DNA of 43,698 bases, from NCBI GenBank assembly GCA_024277525.1, contig JAJRUZ010000063.1, positions 1 through 43,698 on the forward strand, in the 5' to 3' direction. Made by a program: the position numbers and the translations under genes. This DNA is from Caldifarciminota bacterium (GTDB taxonomy: Bacteria > Hydrothermota > Hydrothermia > Hydrothermales > JAJRUZ01). Under the pieces are notes generated by a model that saw nothing but the letters and a program-made list of their open reading frames with translations, had not been told where the DNA came from and ran no database searches. This document shows positions 7,628 to 16,391 of the stretch, one piece after another. Each line of letters opens with the position of its first letter. Positions within the stretch are counted from its first letter, which is position 1.

Positions 7628-8510
7628 CTCTTATTGCTTCCGGTTCAACCTTTGAAATCAAAACCTTATCAGGCAGGCGAATTTTGGGTTTTATAAAAAA
7701 TTCTCCCTCTGTTAAATTTAAAGTATTTATTATTACATCAATATCTTCTTTTTTAATTTTTTCAAGTATTGATTCCGGTCCTTTAATTCTTACATACAAT
7801 TTTTCGGGTTCGGCTTCCACTTTGTAATTTTTGGGTTTTAAAATTATATAAGGAACATTTGTAAATTCTTTTTCAGAAATTTTCTCTATCTCAATATAAA
7901 CAGAGGCTGTTTCAGGAGAGATTTTCACAACCTCGGAAGGCTTTAAAAGTTCTGCTTTTGCCTCAAAACTCTTTTCCCTTTTTTCCACAGATACAAATTC
8001 TGTTCTTATACTGTCTATATTTTTTAATATAGTTTTTGGACCTATAAGTTTAACAACCGTTTCTGTTTTTTTTGACTTTACTGTAAAGCCTGCTCTCGGA
8101 TTCCCCTTTATCCTTGCACTTACAGGCACTTCTTTCTCCCCCTTTATGTCAAGTTTGATATTAATAAATTTTTGTTTAAAATCTATGGATTTAATTTTTA
8201 TAAAGTCCGAAACCTCAAGAAACGCATTTTTTATTTCAATTTTATTTTTCCCTTTTTTCGGTTTATTAAATTTAAATATGAGTTTTGGTTTAAAAAATTT
8301 CATGAATAAAAGTGCCCTTCCGTCAGCCTCTATCTCTGCTTTTATTTTTTTTAAAGGAGGTTCAAGAAAAGTAAGTGAATCAGGGATTCCTTCATATACA
8401 ATTTCTATATCCCTTTCAACCTTGTAAATCTGACCCGTGACCGAGAAAAACCACAAAATTACACCTATGGTAATTGAAAGAATAATCTCTATTATATCTC
8501 TTCTTGTCAT
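7608..8510 (-). CDS. YbbR-domain protein (CdaR-like)
   Basis: The 300-residue product has one N-terminal membrane helix (IIEIILSITIGVILWFFSVTG) and a long extracytoplasmic part with repeated YbbR-type beta domains. Recurrent elements are VPVSARIKGNPRAGFTV and KLIGPKTILKNIDSI, and later NYKVEAEPEKLYVRIKGPESIL. In Firmicutes, CdaR regulates the diadenylate cyclase CdaA. No cdaA is adjacent here, so a c-di-AMP link is only inferred. It starts directly after the macro-domain stop and is probably co-transcribed with it. Confidence 0.8.
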   Translation of the reverse strand: MTRRDIIEIILSITIGVILWFFSVTGQIYKVERDIEIVYEGIPDSLTFLEPPLKKIKAEIEADGRALLFMKFFKPKLIFKFNKPKKGKNKIEIKNAFLEVSDFIKIKSIDFKQKFINIKLDIKGEKEVPVSARIKGNPRAGFTVKSKKTETVVKLIGPKTILKNIDSIRTEFVSVEKREKSFEAKAELLKPSEVVKISPETASVYIEIEKISEKEFTNVPYIILKPKNYKVEAEPEKLYVRIKGPESILEKIKKEDIDVIINTLNLTEGEFFIKPKIRLPDKVLISKVEPEAIRVTLKKK

Positions 8511-9044
8511 TTATAAAAATTTTGAGAAAAATTTACAGGTCTCTTCATTGATATCGCATAAATAGACTTTTTCAATGGATTTTGCTTCTTCTTTCAAAAA
8601 GTTTTTTACTTCTTCAACAATTATCTTACATCCTTTTTCTTTCGGAAAGCCGAAGATTCCGGTTGAAATCGCGGGAATGGATATGCTTTTTATGTTTTTT
8701 TCTTCCCCTCTTTTTAAGGCATTCTTTACCGCATTCTTCAGTTTTTTTTCCTCATCACCTTCTCCCCATCTCGGACCGACTGCATGTATCACATATTTTG
8801 CTTTCAAATTTCCTGCGGATGTAACCACTGCTTCTCCCACAGGACAGTATCCTATTTTATTGCTTTCTTCCTGAATAATTTTCCCGCCTTTCCTCACAAT
8901 TGCTCCTGCAACACCTCCACCGTGTTTTAAATATTCATTTGCAGCATTCACAATTGCATCGGTATCCATTTCTGTAATATCGCCCAAGTAAACATATATG
9001 TTTCTCCCGTTTATTTCTTTTTCATTCAAAATTTTTCCTTTCAT
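8511..9044 (-). CDS. Macro-domain protein (ADP-ribose / O-acetyl-ADP-ribose deacetylase type)
   Basis: The 177-residue protein is one complete macro domain. It shows [16 protein letters not shown], the [13 protein letters not shown] loop, and the [15 protein letters not shown] and [13 protein letters not shown] motifs that bind ADP-ribose. MacroD-type enzymes remove ADP-ribose or deacetylate O-acetyl-ADP-ribose in the cytoplasm. I chose the ATG at 9044. A longer frame up to 9251 only runs antisense into the divergent gene and has no family-like sequence. A TATAAT box ends 6 nt before this ATG. ybbR follows with no gap. Confidence 0.9.
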   Translation of the reverse strand: MKGKILNEKEINGRNIYVYLGDITEMDTDAIVNAANEYLKHGGGVAGAIVRKGGKIIQEESNKIGYCPVGEAVVTSAGNLKAKYVIHAVGPRWGEGDEEKKLKNAVKNALKRGEEKNIKSISIPAISTGIFGFPKEKGCKIIVEEVKNFLKEEAKSIEKVYLCDINEETCKFFSKFL

Positions 9045-9050
9045 ATTTTT

Positions 9051-9056
9051 ATTATA
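9051..9056 (-). promoter_or_regulatory. TATAAT -10 box, leaderless-type start of the macro-domain gene
   Basis: On the minus strand TATAAT is followed by 6 A/T bases and the ATG at 9044, the same spacing as at 4694 and 6509. The start codon would be at or next to the transcript 5' end. The divergent gene at 9080 begins 35 nt away and must share this short A/T-rich region. Confidence 0.55.
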
Positions 9057-9079
9057 CTTTGAAAATATTTTAAAATTAA

Positions 9080-10786
9080 ATGATGCAAAACAACAGATTA
9101 TTGCCTGATGAAATAAAATATTTTGAGAAAATGTTGAGAATAGCGGAAAAAAGGGATGTATGTCTGAAAATAGTTGAAGAAAAGGAAAAAGGAAGGATTT
9201 TTTTGGTAGCAAGGGATTGGCCGGGTCTTCAGGATACGGTTTCAACCGCAATTCATGAGAGGGGATTTAATATTTTATTTTTTATGGGATTTGTTATGGA
9301 GAAGGGATTTGCAGGAATTATTGCAGAGATTGATTTAAGTGACGAAGAAATAAGGGAAAAATTCAAAAAAGAAAAGGATTTTTTTAAAAAATATCTTCCT
9401 GATATAGCAAGATTTGATCCATGGATGAAAGGTTTGATTGACTCCACCGCTTCAAAGTTAAGGATTTTCAGGGAAGTGTTGAGAATTTTAAGAAGGGAAA
9501 TAAGGGCGAGAAAAAGGATAAGGGAGATTGTGCTTGAAACAGAGAAATTTTTCTCTTCAAGATCCTGGGCATACATAGGGGAGAGGAGGCCCGAAGATAT
9601 TGCTCAACAAATTTTGATGCAAATAGAGCTGAGAAAAATAGTAAAAGAAAAAGGGGGGATATATGTTCATATTAAAAATTTTCAAACAACTTCGGAAGAA
9701 TTGACGGGTATTTTAATTGCGGGTCCTTCACGGGAACTTTTCTTAGATCAGGTTCTTGATGTTTTAAGGGAAATTCTACCGGATTTCAGAAGGAAATTTG
9801 AAAAGGTTTTTACACAAGATGGTGTTACGGTCATTCGGCTTGAGATTCAAACACCCGATGAAAAATGGTATCCGGAGGAAAAGCATTTTTTGATAGAAAG
9901 GTATTTAATTGAACACCTGAAATTGAGGAGGAGAAAAATATTAAGTGAAAGATTGAGGGTCAGTCCGGAAATTATAGGAAGGGTAATAATACCTTCTCTG
10001 ATTCAGGAAGCAAGAAATACCCAGATTCCTCAGGTTTATTTTCTTTTAACCGGTTTAACAGAGGAATCTTATCATTTTAAACTGCTTGCAGTGATTCCCA
10101 AAAGAGAAAACGGAACCTATACTGACGAAATTATTAAGGCACTTGAAAAAGATGAAGGGATAAGTGTTTTATCTTCAAAAGCTCCTTCTTTTTCTTATGG
10201 ATACGAGGTTGTGATTATTAATTTCAGTGCAAGTGTCAGAAAATTTGAGGGACCGGAGGATGTATATAAAAAACTTAATGAAATTTTAAGGGAAATAATC
10301 GGAAACTTCAGGGATTTTGATCAGGGATTAAGGATAGTTGAAGAAATGAAATTTTCTCAACTTGAAGAAAAAATGGCTGGTTCAGGAATTGAATCCCATC
10401 TTTTGAAAAGGCTTTATTACTCATTGGATGAATTTTTCAGGGTGCAGGCAGAAATTGATGACCTTGCGGTCGGATTTGAAACATTGTGGAAAGCAATCAT
10501 TGCTTCAACTCAAACTCATAAATTCATATGTGATTTCAAAGAGGGGAAGAAGTCTTCAATACTTGTTATATGCGGGGATAATGCAGAAAAATTGTTTGAA
10601 TTATTACTTGACGAATTCAGGGGAAAAGAAATTTCTGCTCTGAGATTTGATGACCTCGGTTTAATTGCCTATTTAATTTTTTTATCTTATAATCAAAAAT
10701 CTGTGCCTTTAAATGAATTACAAAAGGCACTGAAGAACATTTGTGAGAAATCTTCAATTGAGGTTCAAATCCCCACACAAGTGTAA
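9080..10786 (+). CDS. Large protein of unknown function with ACT-like segments
   Basis: I do not recognise the full 568-residue protein. Residues about 38-100 look like an ACT ligand-binding fold ([20 protein letters not shown] then [12 protein letters not shown]), with the usual PGL turn. Similar alternating beta-alpha stretches recur at about 190-260 and 320-400, so tandem regulatory domains are possible, as in GlnD or large NAD-glutamate dehydrogenases. No catalytic motif is seen. It is 11 nt upstream of sucC and likely in the same transcript, which hints at a role in amino-acid or TCA-linked control (inference). An ATG pair opens the frame; the first is used here. Confidence 0.6.
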   Translation: MMQNNRLLPDEIKYFEKMLRIAEKRDVCLKIVEEKEKGRIFLVARDWPGLQDTVSTAIHERGFNILFFMGFVMEKGFAGIIAEIDLSDEEIREKFKKEKDFFKKYLPDIARFDPWMKGLIDSTASKLRIFREVLRILRREIRARKRIREIVLETEKFFSSRSWAYIGERRPEDIAQQILMQIELRKIVKEKGGIYVHIKNFQTTSEELTGILIAGPSRELFLDQVLDVLREILPDFRRKFEKVFTQDGVTVIRLEIQTPDEKWYPEEKHFLIERYLIEHLKLRRRKILSERLRVSPEIIGRVIIPSLIQEARNTQIPQVYFLLTGLTEESYHFKLLAVIPKRENGTYTDEIIKALEKDEGISVLSSKAPSFSYGYEVVIINFSASVRKFEGPEDVYKKLNEILREIIGNFRDFDQGLRIVEEMKFSQLEEKMAGSGIESHLLKRLYYSLDEFFRVQAEIDDLAVGFETLWKAIIASTQTHKFICDFKEGKKSSILVICGDNAEKLFELLLDEFRGKEISALRFDDLGLIAYLIFLSYNQKSVPLNELQKALKNICEKSSIEVQIPTQV

Positions 10787-10797
10787 AAGATTTAAAA

Positions 10798-11943
10798 ATG
10801 AAATTACTTGAATATCAAGGAAGGATTTTATTTAAAAATTACGGAATACCCGTTAAAGAGGGTGATGTTGCAAAATCACCCGAAGAAGCTTACGAGATTC
10901 ATAAAAGGTTGAATAAAAAGGTTGTTATAAAAGCACAGGTTCCTGTGGGCGGAAGGGGAAAGGCAGGCGGTATAAAACTTTCCGAAAAACCTGAAGAAAC
11001 AAAAGAACTTGCAGAGAAAATTCTTTCTTTGACCATAAAGTCCTATCCTGTAAAGAAGGTGCTTGTTGCAGAGGCTGCTGAGATAAAAAAAGAAATGTAT
11101 ATTTCTTTAACCCTTGACAGAAGAACGGGCAAGGTGCTTTTGATGGCGATAAAAGAAGGAGGTATTGAAGTTGAGGAAATTGCTAAGGAAAGACCAGAAG
11201 CAATTTATACGGATTACATTCCCATTTTAAGAGGGCTTTCTCCTTATCAGATAAGAAATGTAAGTGAGTTTTTGTTCGATGGTGAAAAAGATTTAAAAAA
11301 AGAATTTTCGGGAATACTTTTGAAAATGTGGAAACTTTTCAGGGAGTGTGATGCAAACTTGGTTGAGATTAATCCACTTGCTGTATGTGAAGACGGAAAA
11401 TTATGGGCTATTGATTCAAAAATAATCCTTGATGATAATGCCTCTTTCAGGTATCCGGAGTGTGTACCTGATAGGGATATGGATTATGAAAATTTAAAAG
11501 AATTTGAAGCAAAGGAGCATGGGCTTTCCTATGTAAAACTTGAAGGTAAGGTGGGGTGTTGTGTAAACGGTGCGGGTCTTGCAATGGCTACAATGGATAC
11601 TCTCAAGAAATTCGGAGGTGAACCGGCTAATTTCCTTGACATCGGGGGTTCTTCGTCACCCGAAAAAGTAAAAGCAGCAATGAGAATTCTTTTATCCGAT
11701 AAGAATGTAAAATCGGTATTTTTTAACATTTTTGGAGGAATAACGAGATGTGATGATGTTGCAAACGGAATGGTGAGTGCATTTCAGGAATTAAAACCGG
11801 AACTTCCGATTGTTGTAAGATTGACAGGAACAAATGAAGAGGAGGGGAGAAAAATTTTGGAACAATCAGGACTTAAAATTTATCCTGCAAAATCAATGGA
11901 CGAGGGAGCAAAACTTGCTGTTCAGTTTGCTGAAAAAACATAA
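10798..11943 (+). CDS. sucC: Succinyl-CoA synthetase (ADP-forming) beta subunit
   Basis: The 381-residue protein begins MKLLEYQGRILFKNYGIPV, as in SucC, and has an ATP-grasp domain (KAQVPVGGRGKAGGIKL, ECDANLVEINPLAV). The C-terminal CoA-ligase domain contains FLDIGGSSSPEKV and FFNIFGGITRCD. Length matches the family. The enzyme makes ATP from succinyl-CoA, or the reverse, in the cytoplasm. The alpha subunit gene sucD, normally next to it, is absent from this window; asd follows after 13 nt. No strong ribosome binding site is seen. Confidence 0.95.
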   Translation: MKLLEYQGRILFKNYGIPVKEGDVAKSPEEAYEIHKRLNKKVVIKAQVPVGGRGKAGGIKLSEKPEETKELAEKILSLTIKSYPVKKVLVAEAAEIKKEMYISLTLDRRTGKVLLMAIKEGGIEVEEIAKERPEAIYTDYIPILRGLSPYQIRNVSEFLFDGEKDLKKEFSGILLKMWKLFRECDANLVEINPLAVCEDGKLWAIDSKIILDDNASFRYPECVPDRDMDYENLKEFEAKEHGLSYVKLEGKVGCCVNGAGLAMATMDTLKKFGGEPANFLDIGGSSSPEKVKAAMRILLSDKNVKSVFFNIFGGITRCDDVANGMVSAFQELKPELPIVVRLTGTNEEEGRKILEQSGLKIYPAKSMDEGAKLAVQFAEKT

Positions 11944-11956
11944 AAGATAAAAATAA

Positions 11957-12889
11957 ATGAAAATCTGCATCCTGGGCGCAGGAGGACTGGTTGGAAAAAC
12001 CCTTCTCAAAGTAATTAATGAGAAAGGTTTTCCTTATGATGAGGTCTATCTTTTCGGAGCAAAGAATGAAGAGATTGAAATAAACGGTAAAAAGTTTATT
12101 ATTGAAAAATTTAAAGGAAAAATTCCCCGTTGTAACCTTATTTTTTCCTGTCTTGATACAGAAGAAGCAAAGAAGTTTATCCCGGAAATTTTAAAAACAG
12201 GTAGAAGGGTAATTGATAATTCTTCTGCTTTCAGACTCGAGAAAGGTGTTCCTCTTATTATTCCCGAAATTAACGGAGCGGAGTTAAATAAAAAAAACAT
12301 TCTAATAAGCAACCCGAACTGTTCAACAATTCAACTTTTACTTTCTATTTCTCCGTTTCTCAAATTCGGGATAGAGAAAGTCTTTGTTTCTACTTATCAA
12401 TCGGTATCAGGTGCAGGAAAGAAGGGACTTCTTGCATACGAGCAAGAAAAAAAGGGGAGAAAATACAAGGATTCTCCTTTTCCCTTTCAAATGTATGAAA
12501 ATCTTTTTCCCTGGATAGGTGAAATTGAGAATGGGGAGACGGCTGAGGAGAGAAAGATTATAAAAGAAACGAAGAAAATATTAAAAAATAAAGAACCTGA
12601 AGTTTATCCTTTGTGCGTGAGAGTTCCTGTGCCTTATGTGCATTCACAGTCGGTTTTTTTAGTATTGAAGAAGGAAATTACTGAAAAGGAAGCAATAGGG
12701 GAAATTGAGAAAATAAATTATCTTGTATATGATGAGATTCCCTGCCCCATCAATTATAAGGATAAGGATATAATAGGTATCGGAAGGATAAAAGTAAAAG
12801 GTAAAATTTTGAAATTCTTTACCTGTATGGACAATTTGAGAAAGGGGGCAGCAACGAATGCATTACAGATAGCGGAATATTATGTCTGA
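11957..12889 (+). CDS. asd: Aspartate-semialdehyde dehydrogenase
   Basis: The 310-residue protein has an N-terminal NADP-binding motif (CILGAGGLVGKTLL) and the active-site segment ISNPNCSTIQ with the catalytic cysteine. VSTYQSVSGAGKKGL and the C-terminal DNLRKGAATNALQIAE also match the family. It converts aspartyl phosphate to aspartate semialdehyde for lysine, threonine and methionine synthesis; dapB of the same pathway is at 39317. The last 8 nt overlap the start of the sigma-factor gene. Confidence 0.95.
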   Translation: MKICILGAGGLVGKTLLKVINEKGFPYDEVYLFGAKNEEIEINGKKFIIEKFKGKIPRCNLIFSCLDTEEAKKFIPEILKTGRRVIDNSSAFRLEKGVPLIIPEINGAELNKKNILISNPNCSTIQLLLSISPFLKFGIEKVFVSTYQSVSGAGKKGLLAYEQEKKGRKYKDSPFPFQMYENLFPWIGEIENGETAEERKIIKETKKILKNKEPEVYPLCVRVPVPYVHSQSVFLVLKKEITEKEAIGEIEKINYLVYDEIPCPINYKDKDIIGIGRIKVKGKILKFFTCMDNLRKGAATNALQIAEYYV

Positions 12890-14117
12890 TAAAAAATCAT
12901 ACGGTGATAAACCGCTTGAGATTTATTTTAAGGAGATATCGCGTTATCCGATTTTACCCCCTGATGAAATAGATAAATTAGTGATAAAGGCACAAAAAGG
13001 GGATAAAGTGGCAAGGGAGAAAGTTGTTCATTCGCTTTTAAGGCTTGTGGTTAGTATAGCAATGAAATACAGAGACTTAGGAGTTCCTGTTCAGGATCTT
13101 ATAAATGAAGGTAATCTCGGACTTTTAAGGGCAATAGATAAATTTGACCCATCAAAGGGGGTTCACTTTGTAGGATATGCCCCTTATTGGATAAAACAGG
13201 CTATAACCCGTGCTCTGGATGAGCAATCCACAACAGTAAGGATACCTTCCGAACACAGAACAGCTATCAGAAAAATTAAAAAAGCAGAGGAGGAACTTGC
13301 GTATAGAAGAGGCGAGATAACGATTGAAGATATAGCAAAGGCAACCGGTTTACCGGAAGAAGAAATCAAATTTGCATATACCATAAGTTCTCAGGAATTT
13401 TCGCTTGATCAGTTAACCATAGAGGGAGAAGAAAAGGCTTCCTGGGAAGAAGTCATAACTCAAAAATCCTTACCCTCACCTGAAATTGAACTTGCAGAAG
13501 AAAAAAGAAAATTCAAGATAAGAAAAATAGTAGAAAATTTACCTTTAAGGGAAAGGTTAATTTTGTATCTTTATACAGGTTCGGAATTTACATGCAGGGA
13601 AATACTTGAAATCATAAGAGAATATTCAAAAATGATGGGTTATGAGGTAAATGAGGAAAAAATAATTGTTAATATGCTCCAATCGGTATGTAGGGAATCG
13701 GTAGACGAACTAACTATCTTAGGTGAAATAAGTTATGATTTTCTTGATTTATTAAAAAAGACACGCGACCTTGAATTGTGGAAAAAAATGGGTAAAAATA
13801 TAAATTTAATTAAGAAAATTTTCGAATCAGAGAAAATAGATATAAAAGAAGCTGTTTTATTCCACAGATATTGGAAATATATTGAAGACGAAACGAACAG
13901 AAGGAAAGTTTTTATGAAGTGGGTAAAAAACAAACTCAGAGAGGAACCAGAAAGGAATGTATTTTTATTGTATTATTCACTTGATTCCGGCTATACACAG
14001 ACATTGGAATTCATAGGAAATTTAATAGGAATATCAAGGGAGAGAGTGAGACAGATTAAGGAAAGAACAATGAGGGAATTACAAAAAAGGTTTGAAAGGG
14101 AGAAGATAGAATATTGA
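12882..14117 (+). CDS. rpoD: Primary-type sigma-70 factor with a large insertion near region 4
   Basis: Residues 10-40 match region 1.2. Residues 48-118 are a strong region 2 (NLGLLRAIDKFDPSKGVHF, YWIKQAI for -10 recognition). Residues 119-200 are region 3. A region-4.1-like start follows at 215-236 (IVENLPLRERLILYLYTG), but the expected continuation is missing. About 116 unrelated helical residues (237-352) intervene. A complete region 4 then appears at 353-405 (FIGNLIGISRERVRQIKER), which should contact the -35 box. Region 1.1 is absent. Total length is 411, against roughly 290 for the core of regions 1.2-4. It sits between asd and a nitrilase-family gene and overlaps both. Confidence 0.9.
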   Translation: MSDKKSYGDKPLEIYFKEISRYPILPPDEIDKLVIKAQKGDKVAREKVVHSLLRLVVSIAMKYRDLGVPVQDLINEGNLGLLRAIDKFDPSKGVHFVGYAPYWIKQAITRALDEQSTTVRIPSEHRTAIRKIKKAEEELAYRRGEITIEDIAKATGLPEEEIKFAYTISSQEFSLDQLTIEGEEKASWEEVITQKSLPSPEIELAEEKRKFKIRKIVENLPLRERLILYLYTGSEFTCREILEIIREYSKMMGYEVNEEKIIVNMLQSVCRESVDELTILGEISYDFLDLLKKTRDLELWKKMGKNINLIKKIFESEKIDIKEAVLFHRYWKYIEDETNRRKVFMKWVKNKLREEPERNVFLLYYSLDSGYTQTLEFIGNLIGISRERVRQIKERTMRELQKRFEREKIEY

Positions 14118-14923
14118 GGATAGGGTTTTTTCAATTTTCTCCTTTTCACGGTAATAAAGAAAAGAACATTGAAATAATAATAAATATTTTAAAAAGAGGG
14201 AAGGCGGATTTAATAGTATTTCCCGAACTTGCCACTTCGGGTTATTTAATTCCTGATAAAAATTTTTTAAGAAAAAATGCTTTTAAGGTTCCTGATAGTA
14301 AAGAGTTTGAGATGTTATTAAAAGTTGTTAAGAAGGAGAAGACAGGAATTGTATTGGGTTTTCCCGAGTTAAAGGACGGGAAATTTTTTAATTCCGCTCT
14401 TTTTATTTTACCTGACGGCAAATTCGGTGTTTACAGAAAAATTCATCTTTTTTACAAAGAGAAGAAATTTTTCAAAAGCGGAAAAAATCCTGATGAGGGT
14501 ATTTTTACTTATATTGGTTTTAAATTCGGAATAATAATATGTTTTGATTGGCTTTTTCCTGAGCATTTGCGATATCTTGCGTATAAGGGAATTCAGGTTG
14601 TTTTGCATCCCTCCAATCTTATATTACCTTGGGGACAGAGGGCTATGATAATAAGGGCAATAGAGAACAGGGTATTCACATTGACCGCAAATCGTGTAGG
14701 AGAGGAGAAATACAGGAATGAGCATTTAAAATTTACGGGTAAAAGTCAACTCGTTTCACCTGATGGAAGGATTCTTATGAGAGCAAATTCAGGTTCTGAA
14801 GTTTTAAGAATTAAAGAAATAAATCCAGCCGAAGCTAATAGAAAATTAATTACCCCTTATAATGATATTTTTGAGGATTTAAAAACAGTGCAATTTAAAT
14901 ATTCGGAAGGGAAGACATATTAA
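14114..14923 (+). CDS. Carbon-nitrogen hydrolase (nitrilase/amidase superfamily)
   Basis: The 269-residue protein carries the complete Glu-Lys-Cys triad of the family: Glu in VFPELATSGY, Lys in YRKIHLFYKEKKFF, and Cys in IIICFDWLFPEHLRYLA. Such enzymes hydrolyse amides, ureido compounds or nitriles in the cytoplasm. The segment around the cysteine (ICFDWLFPE) is like beta-ureidopropionase and N-carbamoyl-amino-acid hydrolases, but the substrate cannot be fixed. It begins with TTG, which overlaps the TGA of the sigma-factor gene, so the two are translationally coupled. Confidence 0.85.
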   Translation: MRIGFFQFSPFHGNKEKNIEIIINILKRGKADLIVFPELATSGYLIPDKNFLRKNAFKVPDSKEFEMLLKVVKKEKTGIVLGFPELKDGKFFNSALFILPDGKFGVYRKIHLFYKEKKFFKSGKNPDEGIFTYIGFKFGIIICFDWLFPEHLRYLAYKGIQVVLHPSNLILPWGQRAMIIRAIENRVFTLTANRVGEEKYRNEHLKFTGKSQLVSPDGRILMRANSGSEVLRIKEINPAEANRKLITPYNDIFEDLKTVQFKYSEGKTY

Positions 14924-14925
14924 AA

Positions 14926-14992
14926 GTAGCATAAATGCAACTGCTACAAGATTTCAATCTCTCTTAATTTCTTTTTTAAAGAGAATTTATGC
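14926..14992 (+). terminator. Nested inverted repeats between converging genes, terminator-like
   Basis: Just after the nitrilase-family stop, GTAGC (14926-14930) pairs with GCTAC (14943-14947). A wider pair, GCATAAAT (14929-14936) with ATTTATGC (14985-14992), encloses TCTCTT and AAAGAGA arms. Several alternative hairpins are possible. The 122-nt gap to the converging methyltransferase gene holds nothing else recognisable. A 19-nt part (14930-14948) is nearly identical to 576-594. Confidence 0.4.
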
Positions 14993-15045
14993 AATAAATA
15001 ACACTGCATGAAATCCGAATCAAATTAATACTCCGAGATGTAAAG

Positions 15046-15657
15046 CTAAAGGATAAATAAATAAAAAATACTTCCGAAAATATTTTTATATCTTTTTACT
15101 TTATACTTTTTTATAAATTTTCTTACATCAAAACCCAGGATGCTCTTTCTTAAAAATTCATATTCCGGAAACGAAAAAGAGAGTAATTTTGTAAAAAGAT
15201 AAATATAAGGTATAAATAATAAAGAAAAGGGAAAACAGGGTCGCACCATGTCAAGTAAGAAAATGTGTCCCCTATTCTTTAGGACCCTCCTTGACTCCCT
15301 GAAAAATCCTTCCTTATCTTCAATGTTCCTGAAAAGATAAGCACTTACAATATAATCAAATTTGTTATCCTTAAAACATAAATTCCGGGCATCCGAGAGA
15401 ATATAAGTTATTTTTCCATTTTTAATTCTCTTTCTAAGCATTTCTTTTGAGATTTCAATCGCATATATCTTTTTTACTCTTTTGTTTTTACTTAAGTAAT
15501 ACGCTAACTCTCCTTTTCCTGCTCCGAGGTCACATACCACACCTTTTAGTTTCTTGGATGTATACCATCTTGAAAAGTGATCAATTCCGAATGAGAAGAG
15601 CACATTGACAATATCATAAATACCTGAAATGCCCTTAAACCTGTCCTTTGCACTCAC
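15046..15657 (-). CDS. MenG/UbiE-like class I SAM methyltransferase
   Basis: The 203-residue protein has FKGISGIYDIVNVLFSFGID, the usual N-terminus of demethylmenaquinone methyltransferases. SAM motif I follows (VVCDLGAGKGELAYYL), then DARNLCFKDNKFDYIVSAY and FFRESRRVLKNRGHIFLLD. It probably methylates a quinone ring. Menaquinone would suit the Complex I operon in this window, but substrate assignment is inference. The start is GTG and overlaps the ZIP gene stop by 4 nt; it is the last gene of the nine-gene unit. Its stop is TAG, rare in this window, followed by an in-frame TAA 7 codons later. Confidence 0.78.
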   Translation of the reverse strand: MSAKDRFKGISGIYDIVNVLFSFGIDHFSRWYTSKKLKGVVCDLGAGKGELAYYLSKNKRVKKIYAIEISKEMLRKRIKNGKITYILSDARNLCFKDNKFDYIVSAYLFRNIEDKEGFFRESRRVLKNRGHIFLLDMVRPCFPFSLLFIPYIYLFTKLLSFSFPEYEFLRKSILGFDVRKFIKKYKVKRYKNIFGSIFYLFIL

Positions 15658-16391
15658 CCTTTAAGGGTTATTTTTAAGAAGTACATAAGCACGATACCCG
15701 ATAAAAAGAAAATAAAAGAAGAAAGGGATTTTTTGAAATTAACCTCTTTGTGAAGTTCAGGAACCAGGTCAGAGGCTGATATATAAAAAAAATTGCCGGC
15801 TGCAAATGCCATTATGTAAGGAATGTAACCCGTCTCCTTTACAAAGAAAAAACCCGATATCCCTCCTATTATGGCAGTAACCGCAGATGCAAAATTGAAA
15901 AGAAGTGCTTTTGTTCTGTCCATTCCTCCGTAAACTAATATTGCATAATCACCTATTTCCTGCGGCACTTCATGAGCCATGACAACAAAAGTAGTTATAA
16001 TTCCGAATTTTAAGTCAATTAAAAAACTTGCTGCTATTATAACTCCGTCAATGAAATTATGAAGACCGTCACCGATTAAATTCAAATAACTCACAGGATG
16101 AATTTCACATCCCCATTCATGACAGTGTCTCCACCTGAGAACCCTTTCAAGAAGGAAAAAAGAGATGAATCCTGAAATAAAAAACCATGAAGCAGTGAGG
16201 GGAGAAAGATGCTCAAGGGAATGAGGAAGCAAATGAAGAAATGACCCCCCGATTAAGGCACCTGTCGCAATTGAAATGAGTGTGAATAAAATTTTTTCAA
16301 ATAATTCTTTTTTTAAAAACAAAAAAAATATACCTGTTAAGGCAATAAGACTTACAAGAGAGGTTGCTATCAATATATAAAGAAGGACCAT
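15654..16391 (-). CDS. ZIP-family divalent metal transporter
   Basis: The 245-residue protein is almost entirely membrane-spanning, with about eight helices. Helix 4 carries GDGLHNFIDGVIIAASF and helix 5 carries VVMAHEVPQEIGDYAIL, the two histidine-rich metal-binding motifs of ZIP transporters. A short histidine-bearing loop (RWRHCHEWGCEIHP) lies before helix 4 and may bind metal. It should import zinc or another divalent metal. It overlaps the prepilin peptidase gene by 22 nt and the methyltransferase gene by 4 nt. Confidence 0.88.
   Translation of the reverse strand: MVLLYILIATSLVSLIALTGIFFLFLKKELFEKILFTLISIATGALIGGSFLHLLPHSLEHLSPLTASWFFISGFISFFLLERVLRWRHCHEWGCEIHPVSYLNLIGDGLHNFIDGVIIAASFLIDLKFGIITTFVVMAHEVPQEIGDYAILVYGGMDRTKALLFNFASAVTAIIGGISGFFFVKETGYIPYIMAFAAGNFFYISASDLVPELHKEVNFKKSLSSFIFFLSGIVLMYFLKITLKG

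Noticed and set aside
9045-9251. N-terminal extension of the macro-domain ORF
   Set aside because: The extra 69 codons lie antisense to the start of the 9080 gene and lack any family-like sequence. The ATG at 9044 starts the domain and has a -10 box at the standard distance.
10761-10773. Fourth T-arm-like element, AGGTTCAAATCCC, before sucC
   Set aside because: It lies inside the coding end of the upstream gene, is 37 nt and not 34 nt from the ATG, and lacks the third G-C pair. I do not count it with the other three.
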